A DNA stretch of 64,000 nucleotides from Geomonas sp. RF6 (GCF_021044625.1 NZ_CP087999.1:4671001-4735000), one strand, 5' to 3'. Shown: positions 51,230-60,012, numbered from the stretch's first letter. Translations and numbers: made by a program. Notes: generated by a model from the letters alone, not told the origin.

Positions 51230-52177
51230 TGAAGGAACGAGCGCTTATTCCGCCCGACATTGGCTACACAGCATCTATGTAGGCCGGGATAAGCCGGAGG
51301 CGTTCCCGGCGGTCCACACGAACCTATGCGGGAATCCCACGCTGTCCCAAAAGCTCGACAAGGTAGGCGGCGCAGTCGCCATGGCACAATGCCACCTTAT
51401 GCCGGAAACGCTACGCTTATTCCGGCCTACATGGCTACACAGCATTCCTGTAGGACGGGGTAAGCCGGAGGCGTTCCCGGCGGTCCACACGAACCTACGC
51501 GTGAATCCCACGCTGTCCCAAAAGCTCGACAAGGTAAGCGGCGCAGCCGCCATAGCGCAATGCCACCTTATGCCGGAAACGCTGCGCTTATTCCGGCCTA
51601 CATGGCTACACGGCATCTCTGTAGGCCGGGATAAGCCGGAGGCGTTCCCGGCGGTCCACACGCGCCTACGCGGGAATCCCAAGCTGTCCCAAAAGCTCGA
51701 CAAGGTAGGCGGCGCAGCCGCCATAGCGCAAGGCCAGCTTATGCCGGAAACGCTGCGCTTATTCCGGCCTACATGGCTACACAGCATTCCTGTAGGCCGG
51801 GATAAGCCGGAGGCGTTCCCGGCGGTCCACCCGCGCCTACGCGGGGAATCCTACGCTGTCCCAAAAGCTCGACAAGGTAGGCGGCGCAGCCGCCAGCGCA
51901 CGGCCACCTTATGCCGGAAACGCTGCGCTTATTCCGGCCTACATGGCTACACAGCATTCCTGTAGGCCGGGATAAGCCGGAGGCGTTCCCGGCGGTCCAC
52001 ACGAACCTACGCGTGAATCCCACGCTGTCCCAAAACCTCGACAACGTACGCGGCGCAGCCGCCATGGCACAATGCCACCTTATGCCGGAAACGCTGCGCT
52101 TATTCCGGCCTACATGGCTACACAGCATTCCTGTAGGCCGGGATAAGCCGGAGGCGTTCCCGGCGGTCCACACGCAC
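51230..52177. repeat. 171-bp tandem REP array abutting the hybrid kinase gene
   Basis: REP-forward units start at 51278, 51450, 51620, 51791, 51961 and 52132, a period of 170-172 bp. Each unit runs: REP forward, a ~45-bp segment resembling the last ~14 codons of the adjacent hybrid kinase, a GGCGGCGCAGCCGCC hairpin, an inverted REP (CCGGAAACGCTGCGCTTATT), and TGGCTACACAGCATTCC. The last unit merges into the real kinase 3' end. Because 171 is a multiple of three, long open frames run through it on both strands; none is a gene. Confidence 0.95.
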
Positions 52178-54547
52178 CTACGCGGGAATCCCCAACTGTC
52201 CCAATAGCCTCGACAAAGTATCTGCGTCGTACGGTTTCGGATATGCCGCGCAAAAGCCGTGCTCGTTCCAGGCGCTCATCACCGGATCGTTGGAATACCC
52301 GCTCGACACGATCAGACGGGCGCCGGGATGCAGCTTGAGGATCTGCTGCGCGGTCTCTCTCCCCCCCATGCCGCCGGGGACCGTTAGATCAAGGATCCCC
52401 ACCTCGAATGGCCTCCCTGCCTCACAGGCTTCCCGCCACAGGTTCACCGCTTCCTCACCGGTGCAGCACGCAGTCACCACGTATCCCTGCTTCTCCAGCA
52501 CATCTCGCGCAAGATCGCGGATAATTTCCTCGTCATCCATCACCAGCACGGGGGTCCCCTCGGCGCTCACCGCTGCGGCTATCTCTTCCTCTGGTTGCAG
52601 CGGTGCCTCCGGCTTTCTGATCGCCGGAAGATAGATCGTGAAGGTCGTTCCCCTGCCGGGGGTGGAGCTGAAGGTGATGGCGCCTCCGTGTCTGGTGATG
52701 ATGGAGTGGGCGGTGGCGAGCCCCAAGCCTGTGCCGACCTCCGCCTTTGTGGTGAAGTACGGGGTGAATATCTTCGGGCTGTCCTCCTCGCTGATGCCGC
52801 ACCCCCGGTCTATGAAGGAGAGCTCTACATACTCCCCTGCCGTCTTCACCGGGATCTTCTCGCTTTCGCTGCTGACGTTTCTTCCCCGCACCGTCAACAC
52901 ACCGCCACCCGGCATCGACTGCACGGCGTTGATGCAGATGCAGTTGAATGCCTGGCAGATCTGGCCGTCGTCCACATACACGTTGTGGAGCGCTTCGGGG
53001 AATTCGAGGCGGCTCGCGACGGAGGAGCCGGTGGTGGCAAGGGTGACTGATTCCTCCACCAGTTTTACCAGTGAAACAACCTTCTTCACCGGGGCTCCGC
53101 CGCTGGCAAAGGTCAGAAGCTGCGTTGCGAGCCCCGCCGCCCTCTTGGAGGCCTTCTCCGCGTAGCGCAGGAGCTCGTAGGCGCGGTGAGACTCCCCGAG
53201 CATCTTCCTGGCAAAGGAGATATAGCCGAGGACGCCGGTGAGGGCGTTGTTGAAGTTGTGCGCGATCCCCCCTGCCAGCACCCCTATCGATTCCAGCTTC
53301 TGGTTTCTGATGATCTGCTGCTGCAGGAGCTCCCGCTCCGTCATATCTATCAGTATGTCCACCGTGCGCCCGCCCGAGAGCTGGTTCGTGCAGCTCAGGT
53401 CGCGCACGGAGCCGTCCTTGCACACCACCCGCACATCGTAGAAGGAGCTCTCCGTCGCTCCCCCCCGCCATGCCGCGATCGCCTCCGCACGCAGGGACGC
53501 CACCCGCTCCCGCTGTGCTTCGTCGGGGCAGGCGTGGGAGAGCCACTCGTCGAAGGTGCGCGCTTCGTTGTAGAGGTAGCCGATGCGCTCCAGCATGAAG
53601 TGATTCAGGTACTCCACGGTGCCGTGGGTGTCGGACCACACGATCCCCACCGGCAGCTGCTGCACGAGATTCCTCAATTCCTGCTGGGCCTGGACCCTTT
53701 CCTCCACCTCTTCCTCGAGCGCCTGATTCAACTCGACAAGCCGCTCCTTCGAAGCGGTCTCCTGGCGCACCGCCTCCAGGAGATCGGCGTTGAGACGCCG
53801 GTTCTCCTCGTCACGCTGACGCAAAGTTTCTGCAAGAACGTTCACGGCGGCGGACGCCCTACCCGGCTCGTCATCAGAATTCACCTCGATGCGGGAGACG
53901 TAATCACCGCTGTGCACACGCTCGAGCCCCTCCATGAGGGCCTGGAACGAACGGGTGACCCGTCGCAGCAAGAGGTGGCAGGAGAAGGAAACGACGAGCC
54001 AGAAGAGGATGGCGTAGGCGCACCCGGTCACGACCACCCTTTGCGCGCTCGCCTGCAGATCCTCCGTCCCCCTTGAGAGGCGCACCGTGCCGATGAGGTC
54101 GCCTGCGCTGTCGGTCTCCCCGACTGCCGTCTCGGGCCACAGCGGCGCGGCGGTGCTGCGGATTTCCACCTCTTTGGTTATATGATGCGCGGAGACGGCG
54201 CTTGCGACTTCGGGAATGCGCACCAGCACGGCACCGTTGGCCGAGACGATTTCCACGGCCTTTACCTGCGGCAGCCTCACGATCTCCTCTGCCAGGTGCT
54301 TCAGGAGCTCACGGTTCTCCGCGTAGAGGGGAAGCCGGATGGAGTTGGCGAAGGCGTTGGCGGTGAGCTGCAGTTTCTCGGACGCCTCGCGCCTGTGCTG
54401 GCGGATCTCGCGCACCACAAAAAGGGAAACGAAGAGGGCGGTGAGAACGAAAGTTAGAAGGGTAAAGAGGAGAAAGAGCTTCAGCTGGAAGCTGGAGCGG
54501 GAGGGTGTGAGCCGCGAAAGGAGCTTTCTGTTATTCATACCTGCCAT
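52178..54547 (-). CDS. Hybrid sensor histidine kinase (periplasmic sensor - HAMP - PAS - kinase - receiver)
   Basis: 789 residues. An N-terminal membrane helix (LKLFLLFTLLTFVLTALFVSL), a periplasmic domain (about 50-170), a second helix (GCAYAILFWLVVSFSCHLLL) and HAMP (RSFQALMEGLERVHSGDYV) are followed by a coiled coil and a PAS (LVQQLPVGIVWSDTHGTVEY). Kinase: H-box VLAGGIAHNFNNALTGVLGY, N-box CICINAVQSM, FIDRGCGISEEDSPKIFTP, GTGLGLATAHSIITRHGG. A C-terminal receiver carries the acceptor Asp in VGILDLTVPGGMGG and Lys in YPKPYDADTL. It ends LLGQLGIPA right at the repeat array, and the repeats contain copies of that tail. Divergent from the TonB-receptor operon, which it may control. ATG 54538 is an alternative start. 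Confidence 0.92.
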   Translation of the reverse strand: MAGMNNRKLLSRLTPSRSSFQLKLFLLFTLLTFVLTALFVSLFVVREIRQHRREASEKLQLTANAFANSIRLPLYAENRELLKHLAEEIVRLPQVKAVEIVSANGAVLVRIPEVASAVSAHHITKEVEIRSTAAPLWPETAVGETDSAGDLIGTVRLSRGTEDLQASAQRVVVTGCAYAILFWLVVSFSCHLLLRRVTRSFQALMEGLERVHSGDYVSRIEVNSDDEPGRASAAVNVLAETLRQRDEENRRLNADLLEAVRQETASKERLVELNQALEEEVEERVQAQQELRNLVQQLPVGIVWSDTHGTVEYLNHFMLERIGYLYNEARTFDEWLSHACPDEAQRERVASLRAEAIAAWRGGATESSFYDVRVVCKDGSVRDLSCTNQLSGGRTVDILIDMTERELLQQQIIRNQKLESIGVLAGGIAHNFNNALTGVLGYISFARKMLGESHRAYELLRYAEKASKRAAGLATQLLTFASGGAPVKKVVSLVKLVEESVTLATTGSSVASRLEFPEALHNVYVDDGQICQAFNCICINAVQSMPGGGVLTVRGRNVSSESEKIPVKTAGEYVELSFIDRGCGISEEDSPKIFTPYFTTKAEVGTGLGLATAHSIITRHGGAITFSSTPGRGTTFTIYLPAIRKPEAPLQPEEEIAAAVSAEGTPVLVMDDEEIIRDLARDVLEKQGYVVTACCTGEEAVNLWREACEAGRPFEVGILDLTVPGGMGGRETAQQILKLHPGARLIVSSGYSNDPVMSAWNEHGFCAAYPKPYDADTLSRLLGQLGIPA

Positions 54548-54873
54548 CACTTCTGCACCACCGGTGGCCGAAAGCCACAGCAGGATATGAGTGGACCGAG
54601 AAGCTGAGCGTGAGAGATTTTTCTGAGGCTGTAATAGTTATTATGGGAATGACCTTTGTGAGCCAAAGTAAGCGTACCTAACCGTTCAAAGATTAGGGGG
54701 AATTTAACACAAACGTTTTCAAATGCAAGTACTATCTGCAGACAACGAGTTCAAGGTGTAAGGGAAGGGATGACAGAACATTACAAGGTTATAACTTATT
54801 GCAATTGTAACAAACAGGGTTCTAGAAACGCTTTGACATTAGTAAAGGAAACTGGTAAGAAGCAGGCAAATTT
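54548..54873. other. Divergent promoter region between hybrid kinase and TonB receptor
   Basis: About 325 bp, AT-rich at 54610-54720 and 54775-54880. A 74-codon frame at 54770-54994 with several cysteines overlaps the receptor start and is not called. No riboswitch consensus recognised. Confidence 0.4.
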
Positions 54874-56787
54874 TTGCATCACCCTTTCATTACCCTATTG
54901 TTGCGTTGGTACCTGTTGCTACGAACCCTCGTTTACATATTCGTCTTCGCCGGCCTCTCCCTTTGGTGGCCCGTCGCTCCCGCGAGCGCTGTAGAAGATG
55001 CTGACGAGCTCTCCCGCTCCCTCGGACTATCCGCAGAGGAAGGGGGCACCATCTCCCGTTTCCCCCGCCCCGCTTCTAAGATCGCCGAAAATGTCACCAT
55101 TATCACCGCCGACGATATAGCTCGCGTCAATGCCCACACCCTTGCCGACGTGCTGCAGACCGTCGCAGGCGTGCAGCTCGACGAGGTGACGACCCCCGGG
55201 ACCTTCTCCTTCATCAGCGTCCTCGGAACGACAACACGGCACATTCAGCTCCTCATCGACGGCGTCCCGCAGAACTTCCTGAGCGCGGACAACATCGCCG
55301 ACCCCGGGTCGATCCCGGTGCAGATGATCGACAGGGTCGAGATAATAAAAGGAGCCGCCTCAGCGGCCTGGGGCTCCGCCCTCGGCGGGGTGATCAACGT
55401 CCTCACGAAGTCGCCCAACGCGGAGCAAACCGTGGGAGGAATCGCCTCCGCCTCCCTCGGCGAGCAGAGCACCACCGACGCGCGCGCTGAGATCACCGGC
55501 ACTGCAGGAAAACTCGGCTACTACCTCACCGGAGGGAACATCCACTCCCAAGGGCTCATTCCCGGCAACGGGACGACCCTGAACCACCTCTTTGCCAAAC
55601 TCACATACGACCTCCCCACAGGGGGGAACCTCGCCTTCGGATTCGACCTGCGCGACAACTCGCCGGGGCAGGGAACCTTCCCCAAATACGACTACACCGG
55701 CACGGGGAATATCGACAACCTGAGCGGCCGTCTCACCTTTACCCATCCACTGGCCGACCGGCTGAACCTTTCCGTGCAGGCCTCCGGCGGACGCCGCTCC
55801 ATCTCAACACAGCAGGGACCGATCAGCGAGCCGTTCCTCTACCGGGACGGCGCGGCGAAGGAAATCTTCCACAACGCGAAGGCCGAGATCAACTGGGGTG
55901 ACGCGGAAGTAAATGTGGTCGGCGGTATCGACTTCCAGTCGGTCGATATCTGGCAAAGGGAGCTGGTGACTATGGATCCCGCCGCCAATTTCACCGCCTC
56001 CTTCAAGCGCACCGGCGCCTATCTAAACGGCACCTATACCATAGGGCGCGTCTCCATCCTCCCCGGGGTGCGGTTCGACCACTCAAACCTCGTGGAGGAT
56101 GCCTTAAGCTATACCCTCGGCGCGACGGTGCGCCTCACCGACAACACGATCCTGCGGGCATACGGCGCACGCGGCTATAGCCTGCCGATGATCAACAACG
56201 TGGAGGTCCTGAACGGGCGGCGCCAGCTGCAGAACCTCTGGACAGTACAGGCAGGGGTGGAGTCGGCGGCCATCCCGTACCTCTGGGTAAAAGGGACCTT
56301 CTTTTACAACAACATCTGGAACATCCAGACCTTCACAGGCACGCTCGGTGACGGCGGCGTCGTCCTTGCGGAGCAGACGAGGCAGGGATTCGACGCAGAG
56401 CTGCGCACCTCGCCGATTTATGGCGTCGCACTCAGCGCCGGCTACACCTACAGCGATTCGCGCGACAAAAAGACGGGGCTGGAGCTGACGGGGGACACCG
56501 GTCCGCGTGAGGGGCTGAAGCTCGGGGTCAATTACGACAACAGCGCCATCGGCAGCCGCGCCTCTCTCCTTGGCAACTACGTCTACTACAACCTGCCGGG
56601 ATATGACTCAAAGCTCTCTTCCATCATCTGGGACCTGCATCTGACCCAGAAGCTCTTCCCCAGCCGGGAGCTGTCGCCGGAGATCTTCTTCTCCCTGCAC
56701 AACATCTTTAACGACGATCAGTATCAGTTCGATCTCCGTCCCAACACCCCCCGCTGGGTGGAAGGTGGCATGAGGTACCGGTTCTGA
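54874..56787 (+). CDS. TonB-dependent outer-membrane receptor
   Basis: 637 residues. N-terminal hydrophobic export signal (LVYIFVFAGLSLWWPVAPASA), then a plug domain (KIAENVTIITADDIARVNA; LADVLQTVAGVQLDEV; LLIDGVPQNFLSADNIADP; RVEIIKGAASAAWGSALGG) and a 22-strand-type barrel ending GGMRYRF with the terminal Phe. Vitamin-B12/BtuB-like or siderophore-type uptake is possible; the ligand is unknown. The TTG 54874 start is uncertain: it has only AGGCAAA upstream, and a TTG near 54898 would also encode the signal. It is translationally coupled (TGATG) to the next gene, a periplasmic binding protein. Confidence 0.88.
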   Translation: MHHPFITLLLRWYLLLRTLVYIFVFAGLSLWWPVAPASAVEDADELSRSLGLSAEEGGTISRFPRPASKIAENVTIITADDIARVNAHTLADVLQTVAGVQLDEVTTPGTFSFISVLGTTTRHIQLLIDGVPQNFLSADNIADPGSIPVQMIDRVEIIKGAASAAWGSALGGVINVLTKSPNAEQTVGGIASASLGEQSTTDARAEITGTAGKLGYYLTGGNIHSQGLIPGNGTTLNHLFAKLTYDLPTGGNLAFGFDLRDNSPGQGTFPKYDYTGTGNIDNLSGRLTFTHPLADRLNLSVQASGGRRSISTQQGPISEPFLYRDGAAKEIFHNAKAEINWGDAEVNVVGGIDFQSVDIWQRELVTMDPAANFTASFKRTGAYLNGTYTIGRVSILPGVRFDHSNLVEDALSYTLGATVRLTDNTILRAYGARGYSLPMINNVEVLNGRRQLQNLWTVQAGVESAAIPYLWVKGTFFYNNIWNIQTFTGTLGDGGVVLAEQTRQGFDAELRTSPIYGVALSAGYTYSDSRDKKTGLELTGDTGPREGLKLGVNYDNSAIGSRASLLGNYVYYNLPGYDSKLSSIIWDLHLTQKLFPSRELSPEIFFSLHNIFNDDQYQFDLRPNTPRWVEGGMRYRF

Positions 56788-57632
56788 TGCGCAGACTGGT
56801 CCTGTCCATAGCCCTTGCGGCGTTGACCGTACTCCCTGCCTGGGGGGCTGACATCCTCGTGCTGCAGTCGCAGCGCGCCCCCGCCTACAGCGAGGCGCTG
56901 CGCGGCTTCCGTGCCGCGTGCAAAGAGTCGGAGCAGACGATCATCCTCAGCGACTACGCGGAGGTGAACGTCGAGCGACTGGTGAGGGAAGAGCGTCCGC
57001 GGGTGATAGTGGCGATGGGTGACAAGGCTCTTGCTGCTGCGAAGATGGTGCGGGAGATACCGGTGGTATCCATCCTCTCCCTGAACATACTCAGAGAGCA
57101 CGCGGATAACGTCGGCGGCATCACCCTTCTTGCGGCGCCGGAGCAGTACCTGAAGGCGTTTGGCACGATCGGGGTGGAGAGGGTCGGCGTCCTGTACGAC
57201 CCCGCAAGGTCCGGCCGGTATCTGAAGAGGGTGACGCAGGAAGCAAAGCAGATGGGGATCACGCTGGTGCCTGAACCGGTGAGGGCACCCCGGGATATCC
57301 AGTCGAAGCTCGAATCGCTGAAGGGGAATGTTGAGGCGCTCTGGGTGCTGCCGGACAGCACCGTGTTCAGCAGCGTCAACATGGAGGCGTTCCTCCTCTT
57401 CTCCGTGGCACACAACGTGCCGATCATCACCTTCAGCAGTCAGTACCTCCAGTACGGCGCGGCGGCAGCGCTTGACCTCGACTACTTCGACATCGGTGTG
57501 CAGGCCGCGGAGATGGCAGTGGCGCGCATCTACACCCCGTCCTCCAGGAAGGTTCCCACGGTCGACCCGCGCCGGTCGCTGCTGCGCACCAACGATACCG
57601 TCCTCAGAAAGGTCGGACTGAAGGCGAGATAG
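56787..57632 (+). CDS. Periplasmic ABC-type substrate-binding protein (PF04392 family)
   Basis: 281 residues. Signal peptide MRRLVLSIALAALTVLPAWG; mature protein begins ADILVLQSQRAPAYSEAL. ABC_sub_bind features: PRVIVAMGDKALAAAKMV, IPVVSILSLNILREHADNV, VERVGVLYDPARSGRYLKRV, VEALWVLPDSTVF and VPIITFSSQYLQYGAAAALD. No permease or ATPase genes follow, so it may act as a sensor partner or capture protein for the TonB receptor or the divergent hybrid kinase rather than as a transporter part (inference). ATG 56787 overlaps the receptor stop. It ends 310 bp before rubrerythrin. Confidence 0.88.
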   Translation: MRRLVLSIALAALTVLPAWGADILVLQSQRAPAYSEALRGFRAACKESEQTIILSDYAEVNVERLVREERPRVIVAMGDKALAAAKMVREIPVVSILSLNILREHADNVGGITLLAAPEQYLKAFGTIGVERVGVLYDPARSGRYLKRVTQEAKQMGITLVPEPVRAPRDIQSKLESLKGNVEALWVLPDSTVFSSVNMEAFLLFSVAHNVPIITFSSQYLQYGAAAALDLDYFDIGVQAAEMAVARIYTPSSRKVPTVDPRRSLLRTNDTVLRKVGLKAR

Positions 57633-57709
57633 CTTTTACTCACCGAACCAGATTCAGGATCAGGTATTCAAGGCAATCAAGGGCTTGCAGCACTAAAGGA
57701 GACATCACG

Positions 57710-57835
57710 CCCCCCCCTTTGCGAAGGTTCTTCCGGAAATTCCGAGGGAGCGTGGGTGCATTGCCACGAAGCACTGCAGAAGGCCTAACGTTCCCCCCTT
57801 TGCGAAGGGGGGGCAGGGGGGATTTGCCTTGGGTA
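57710..57835. repeat. Family B repeat copy
   Basis: CCCCCCCTTTGCGAAGGTTC at the left, GGGAGCGTGGGTGCATTGCC and CACGAAGCACTGCAGAAGGC in the core, then CCCCCCTTTGCGAAGGGGGG. Confidence 0.8.
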
Positions 57836-57884
57836 CCTCCTCCAGACCTCACCCCGAAGCCGGTTTCTTAAAAACTGGATCAAC

Positions 57885-57919
57885 TAAAAAAGCCGTCCCC
57901 ACCTGGAGACGGCTTTTTC
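57885..57919 (-). terminator. Intrinsic terminator of rubrerythrin
   Basis: AAAAAGCCGTC / GACGGCTTTTT-type stem with T6 on the minus strand, about 25 bp past the stop at 57944. Confidence 0.9.
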
Positions 57920-57943
57920 ATTTCGTGCAGGCCGACCTAAACC

Positions 57944-58441
57944 TTACGGCGCCTTGAAGAACGCCACCTTGTTCGCGTTGCAAACCGGGCACTTCTCCAG
58001 GGGCTCGCGCTCGACGGTGTGGCCGCAGACGTTGCAGATGTAGTAGTCGTAGCTCGCCTCTCCCTGCTGCAGGGAATCGAGCATCTTCTGGTACAGGCCG
58101 GCATGCACCTTCTCCACCTCGTTTGCCCAGGTGAAGCCGCGCTCCGCCTGAGCAGCGCCTTCGGCTGATGCCTCCGAGATCATCTGCGGATACATCTCGG
58201 TGAACTCGTGGGTCTCCCCCCCTATCGCCTCGAGAAGGTTCTCGCGGGTACTCTTGATCCCGCCGAGCACGCGCAGATGCATGTGCGCATGTACCGTCTC
58301 CGCCTCAGCCGCAGCGCGGAACAGTTTTGCTGCCTGGAGGTACCCTTCCTTCTCCGCCTGCTTGGCAAAGGCAAGGTACTTGCGGTTTGCTTGGGATTCG
58401 CCGGCGAACGCGGCAGCCAGATTTGTTTCAGACTTAGTCAT
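57944..58441 (-). CDS. Rubrerythrin
   Basis: 165 residues from ATG 58441, preceded by GGAGGG. N-terminal ferritin-like diiron domain (ESQANRKYLAFAKQAEKEGY; AAEAETVHAHMHLRVLGG; WANEVEKVHAGLYQKMLD). The C-terminal rubredoxin has CNVCGHTVEREPLEKCPVCN, a 2x CxxC iron site. It reduces hydrogen peroxide with electrons from NADH via rubredoxin-like donors, protecting an anaerobe from oxygen. Single gene with its own terminator. Confidence 0.95.
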   Translation of the reverse strand: MTKSETNLAAAFAGESQANRKYLAFAKQAEKEGYLQAAKLFRAAAEAETVHAHMHLRVLGGIKSTRENLLEAIGGETHEFTEMYPQMISEASAEGAAQAERGFTWANEVEKVHAGLYQKMLDSLQQGEASYDYYICNVCGHTVEREPLEKCPVCNANKVAFFKAP

Positions 58442-58756
58442 TGTGCCCTCCATAAAATTGAAGATGTACTCTTTCGCCCGAGCTTCCCAGGCAGACAGCA
58501 CAGAAATATAGCACATGAAACGACATTGTCTCTAATTTTTCTCTCTAAGCCACGCCACATGACATGGAGTAGCTAGAAATGACAATAGCTTATGCCGATG
58601 CGAGGCACCGTATACCATATGCCTGTCCACTTCTACTTCAAATCCTTCCTGGTACTTCGATGGCGGCGCATATCGCACATGAGTTTGACTTAAGGATCCT
58701 TAAAGCTATTCTCTCAAAGGTGATTTTTCACTGACAGCACTGCGAGGATATGAACT
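58442..58756. other. AT-richer intergenic region between rubrerythrin and the JAMM gene
   Basis: About 315 bp, noticeably more AT-rich than average (58520-58740). It contains the divergent promoters but no clear -35/-10 pair or small gene that I trust. Confidence 0.4.
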
Positions 58757-59455
58757 ATGGCTCCGCGTAACAGTGTCGGATACGTGGTCAGACTTTCCGA
58801 GCCAGCACTGATAGGAATGATCCTCAACGGGCTCGAAGCATACTCCGTTATGCACGACCGGAGAGCGCGTTTCGTCGAGACTTACGGCTGCCTATTCGGA
58901 TACCAGGCAACGATGCTGGACGAAAGGACGCTGTACCAGGTGGAAATGGCGAATATCGACACCTCGGCAAAGAGAAAAGCGGATGGGGTGAAATATTACC
59001 CCGAGGCGATGATACTGAAAGCGGAGACGATGCACTGCTACTGGCCGCACCTTGAGTACCTCGGAGACTTCCACACCCACCCCTATGAGAGCTGCTCCAG
59101 GGTGCGCTCGGCACCGAGAGAGGCGGGGGATGGCTCAGGGGATAGCAAGGGCTATTTCTTTTCCGTAGAGGATAAAAAGAGTCTCAGGCACCTTACGAAA
59201 CAGTGCAGGGAAAACAACATCAGGTATAGAGTGGGCTTGGCAGTTGCGATAGCAGCATTGGATGATCTAAAAAGGAAGGAACCGGCACATATTCACAGCA
59301 ACTGCATAGCGTTTAACATCAAGAGGCATCGCATGTGGATCACCGCGTACTGTGCCTATGAGAATGGCCACTCCTGGCAGTACACCGAAAACAGAGACAA
59401 CACTGTTTTTCTTGAATGTCAATCGGTGTTGGGAAGTATCGAGAGCTTCTTCTGA
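58757..59455 (+). CDS. JAMM/MPN-domain protein, possible deubiquitinase-like metallo-isopeptidase
   Basis: 232 residues. The JAMM metal set is visible: Glu41 in FVETYGCLFG, His106 and His108 in LGDFHTHPYES, and Ser136/Asp139 in FSVEDKK. The distance from HxH to SxxD is about 18 residues longer than in classical JAB domains, so there is an insertion. No signal peptide or transmembrane segment. Such stand-alone enzymes remove ubiquitin-like or sulfur-carrier tags, or cleave Cys conjugates in metabolism and defence; nothing adjacent encodes an E1, E2 or ubiquitin-like partner. The upstream stretch is AT-rich, suggesting acquisition. AGGATATG precedes the start. Confidence 0.75.
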   Translation: MAPRNSVGYVVRLSEPALIGMILNGLEAYSVMHDRRARFVETYGCLFGYQATMLDERTLYQVEMANIDTSAKRKADGVKYYPEAMILKAETMHCYWPHLEYLGDFHTHPYESCSRVRSAPREAGDGSGDSKGYFFSVEDKKSLRHLTKQCRENNIRYRVGLAVAIAALDDLKRKEPAHIHSNCIAFNIKRHRMWITAYCAYENGHSWQYTENRDNTVFLECQSVLGSIESFF

Positions 59456-59513
59456 CCCGTTCACAGCGGTTCCAGCAGCACCCGCTTTTCCTGCATTTCT
59501 AGACAGTTACACA

Positions 59514-59551
59514 AACCTTCGGGGCAGTACCGGAAGGTTTGATTTTTTTTG
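59514..59551 (+). terminator. Intrinsic terminator of the JAMM gene
   Basis: AAACCTTC / GAAGGTTT stem followed by GATTTTTTTT. Confidence 0.85.
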
Positions 59552-59606
59552 GGCGATATGGTCCAATAGCAATTAGCGGCAACTCACCCCGCCCAGGAGG
59601 TAAGAC

Positions 59607-59984
59607 ATGAAGATTAAAAAAGAGGATTGCCCTCGTAGCATAGATATGGTAACCGAAGACTTCTCCGACAAATCTGATTCCACCGTAACATGCACCAGAT
59701 GCGGTGCCAGCGCACACGATCCTTCACTTCTTTGCAGCCCGGATGTTACTCTCGCCTCAAGCACCCAATTGAGGGAAGGCAGCCAAAGCAGTTTTAGCAG
59801 CCAGAGCGGGCAAAGCGATTTCCAAAGCGGACAGAGTCAATCCAGCCAGAGCCAGAGCCAATTTGGCCAGAGTCAGAGCCAGTTTGGCCAGGGCCAGAGC
59901 AGCCAGGGGCAGAGCAAGAACATCCAGAACCAGAGCCAAAGCAACCTCGGGAAGAGTGAAGAAGATGTAGACCTTGGGGAATAG
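59607..59984 (+). CDS. Ser/Gln-rich low-complexity protein
   Basis: 125 residues. AGGAGGTAAGAC immediately precedes ATG 59607, so translation is likely. Residues 1-55 are ordered with a CxxC and a third Cys (CTRCGASAHDPSLLC). Residues 57-115 are almost only Ser, Gln, Gly, Phe and Asn, in repeats of the type SQSQFGQ and GQSS, then an acidic tail (KSEEDVDLGE). Such prion-like tracts are rare in compact bacteria. It follows the JAMM gene on the same strand but after a terminator. No family recognised; could be a condensate-forming or structural protein (inference). Confidence 0.7.
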   Translation: MKIKKEDCPRSIDMVTEDFSDKSDSTVTCTRCGASAHDPSLLCSPDVTLASSTQLREGSQSSFSSQSGQSDFQSGQSQSSQSQSQFGQSQSQFGQGQSSQGQSKNIQNQSQSNLGKSEEDVDLGE

Positions 59985-60012
59985 TGTCTACTAGCGTGGT
60001 ATAAACCGCTTC

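Noticed and set aside
51230-52177. CRISPR array
   Set aside because: Units are ~171 bp with inner palindromes and no short direct repeats with unique spacers; no cas genes are present.
51275-52207. Several long open frames on both strands across the 51-52 kb array
   Set aside because: They arise because the repeat period is a multiple of three; sequences are repetitive, lack ribosome binding sites and match no family.
54770-54994. Cysteine-containing 74-codon frame as a leader peptide of the TonB receptor
   Set aside because: Overlaps the receptor start out of frame, and no attenuator structure is recognised.
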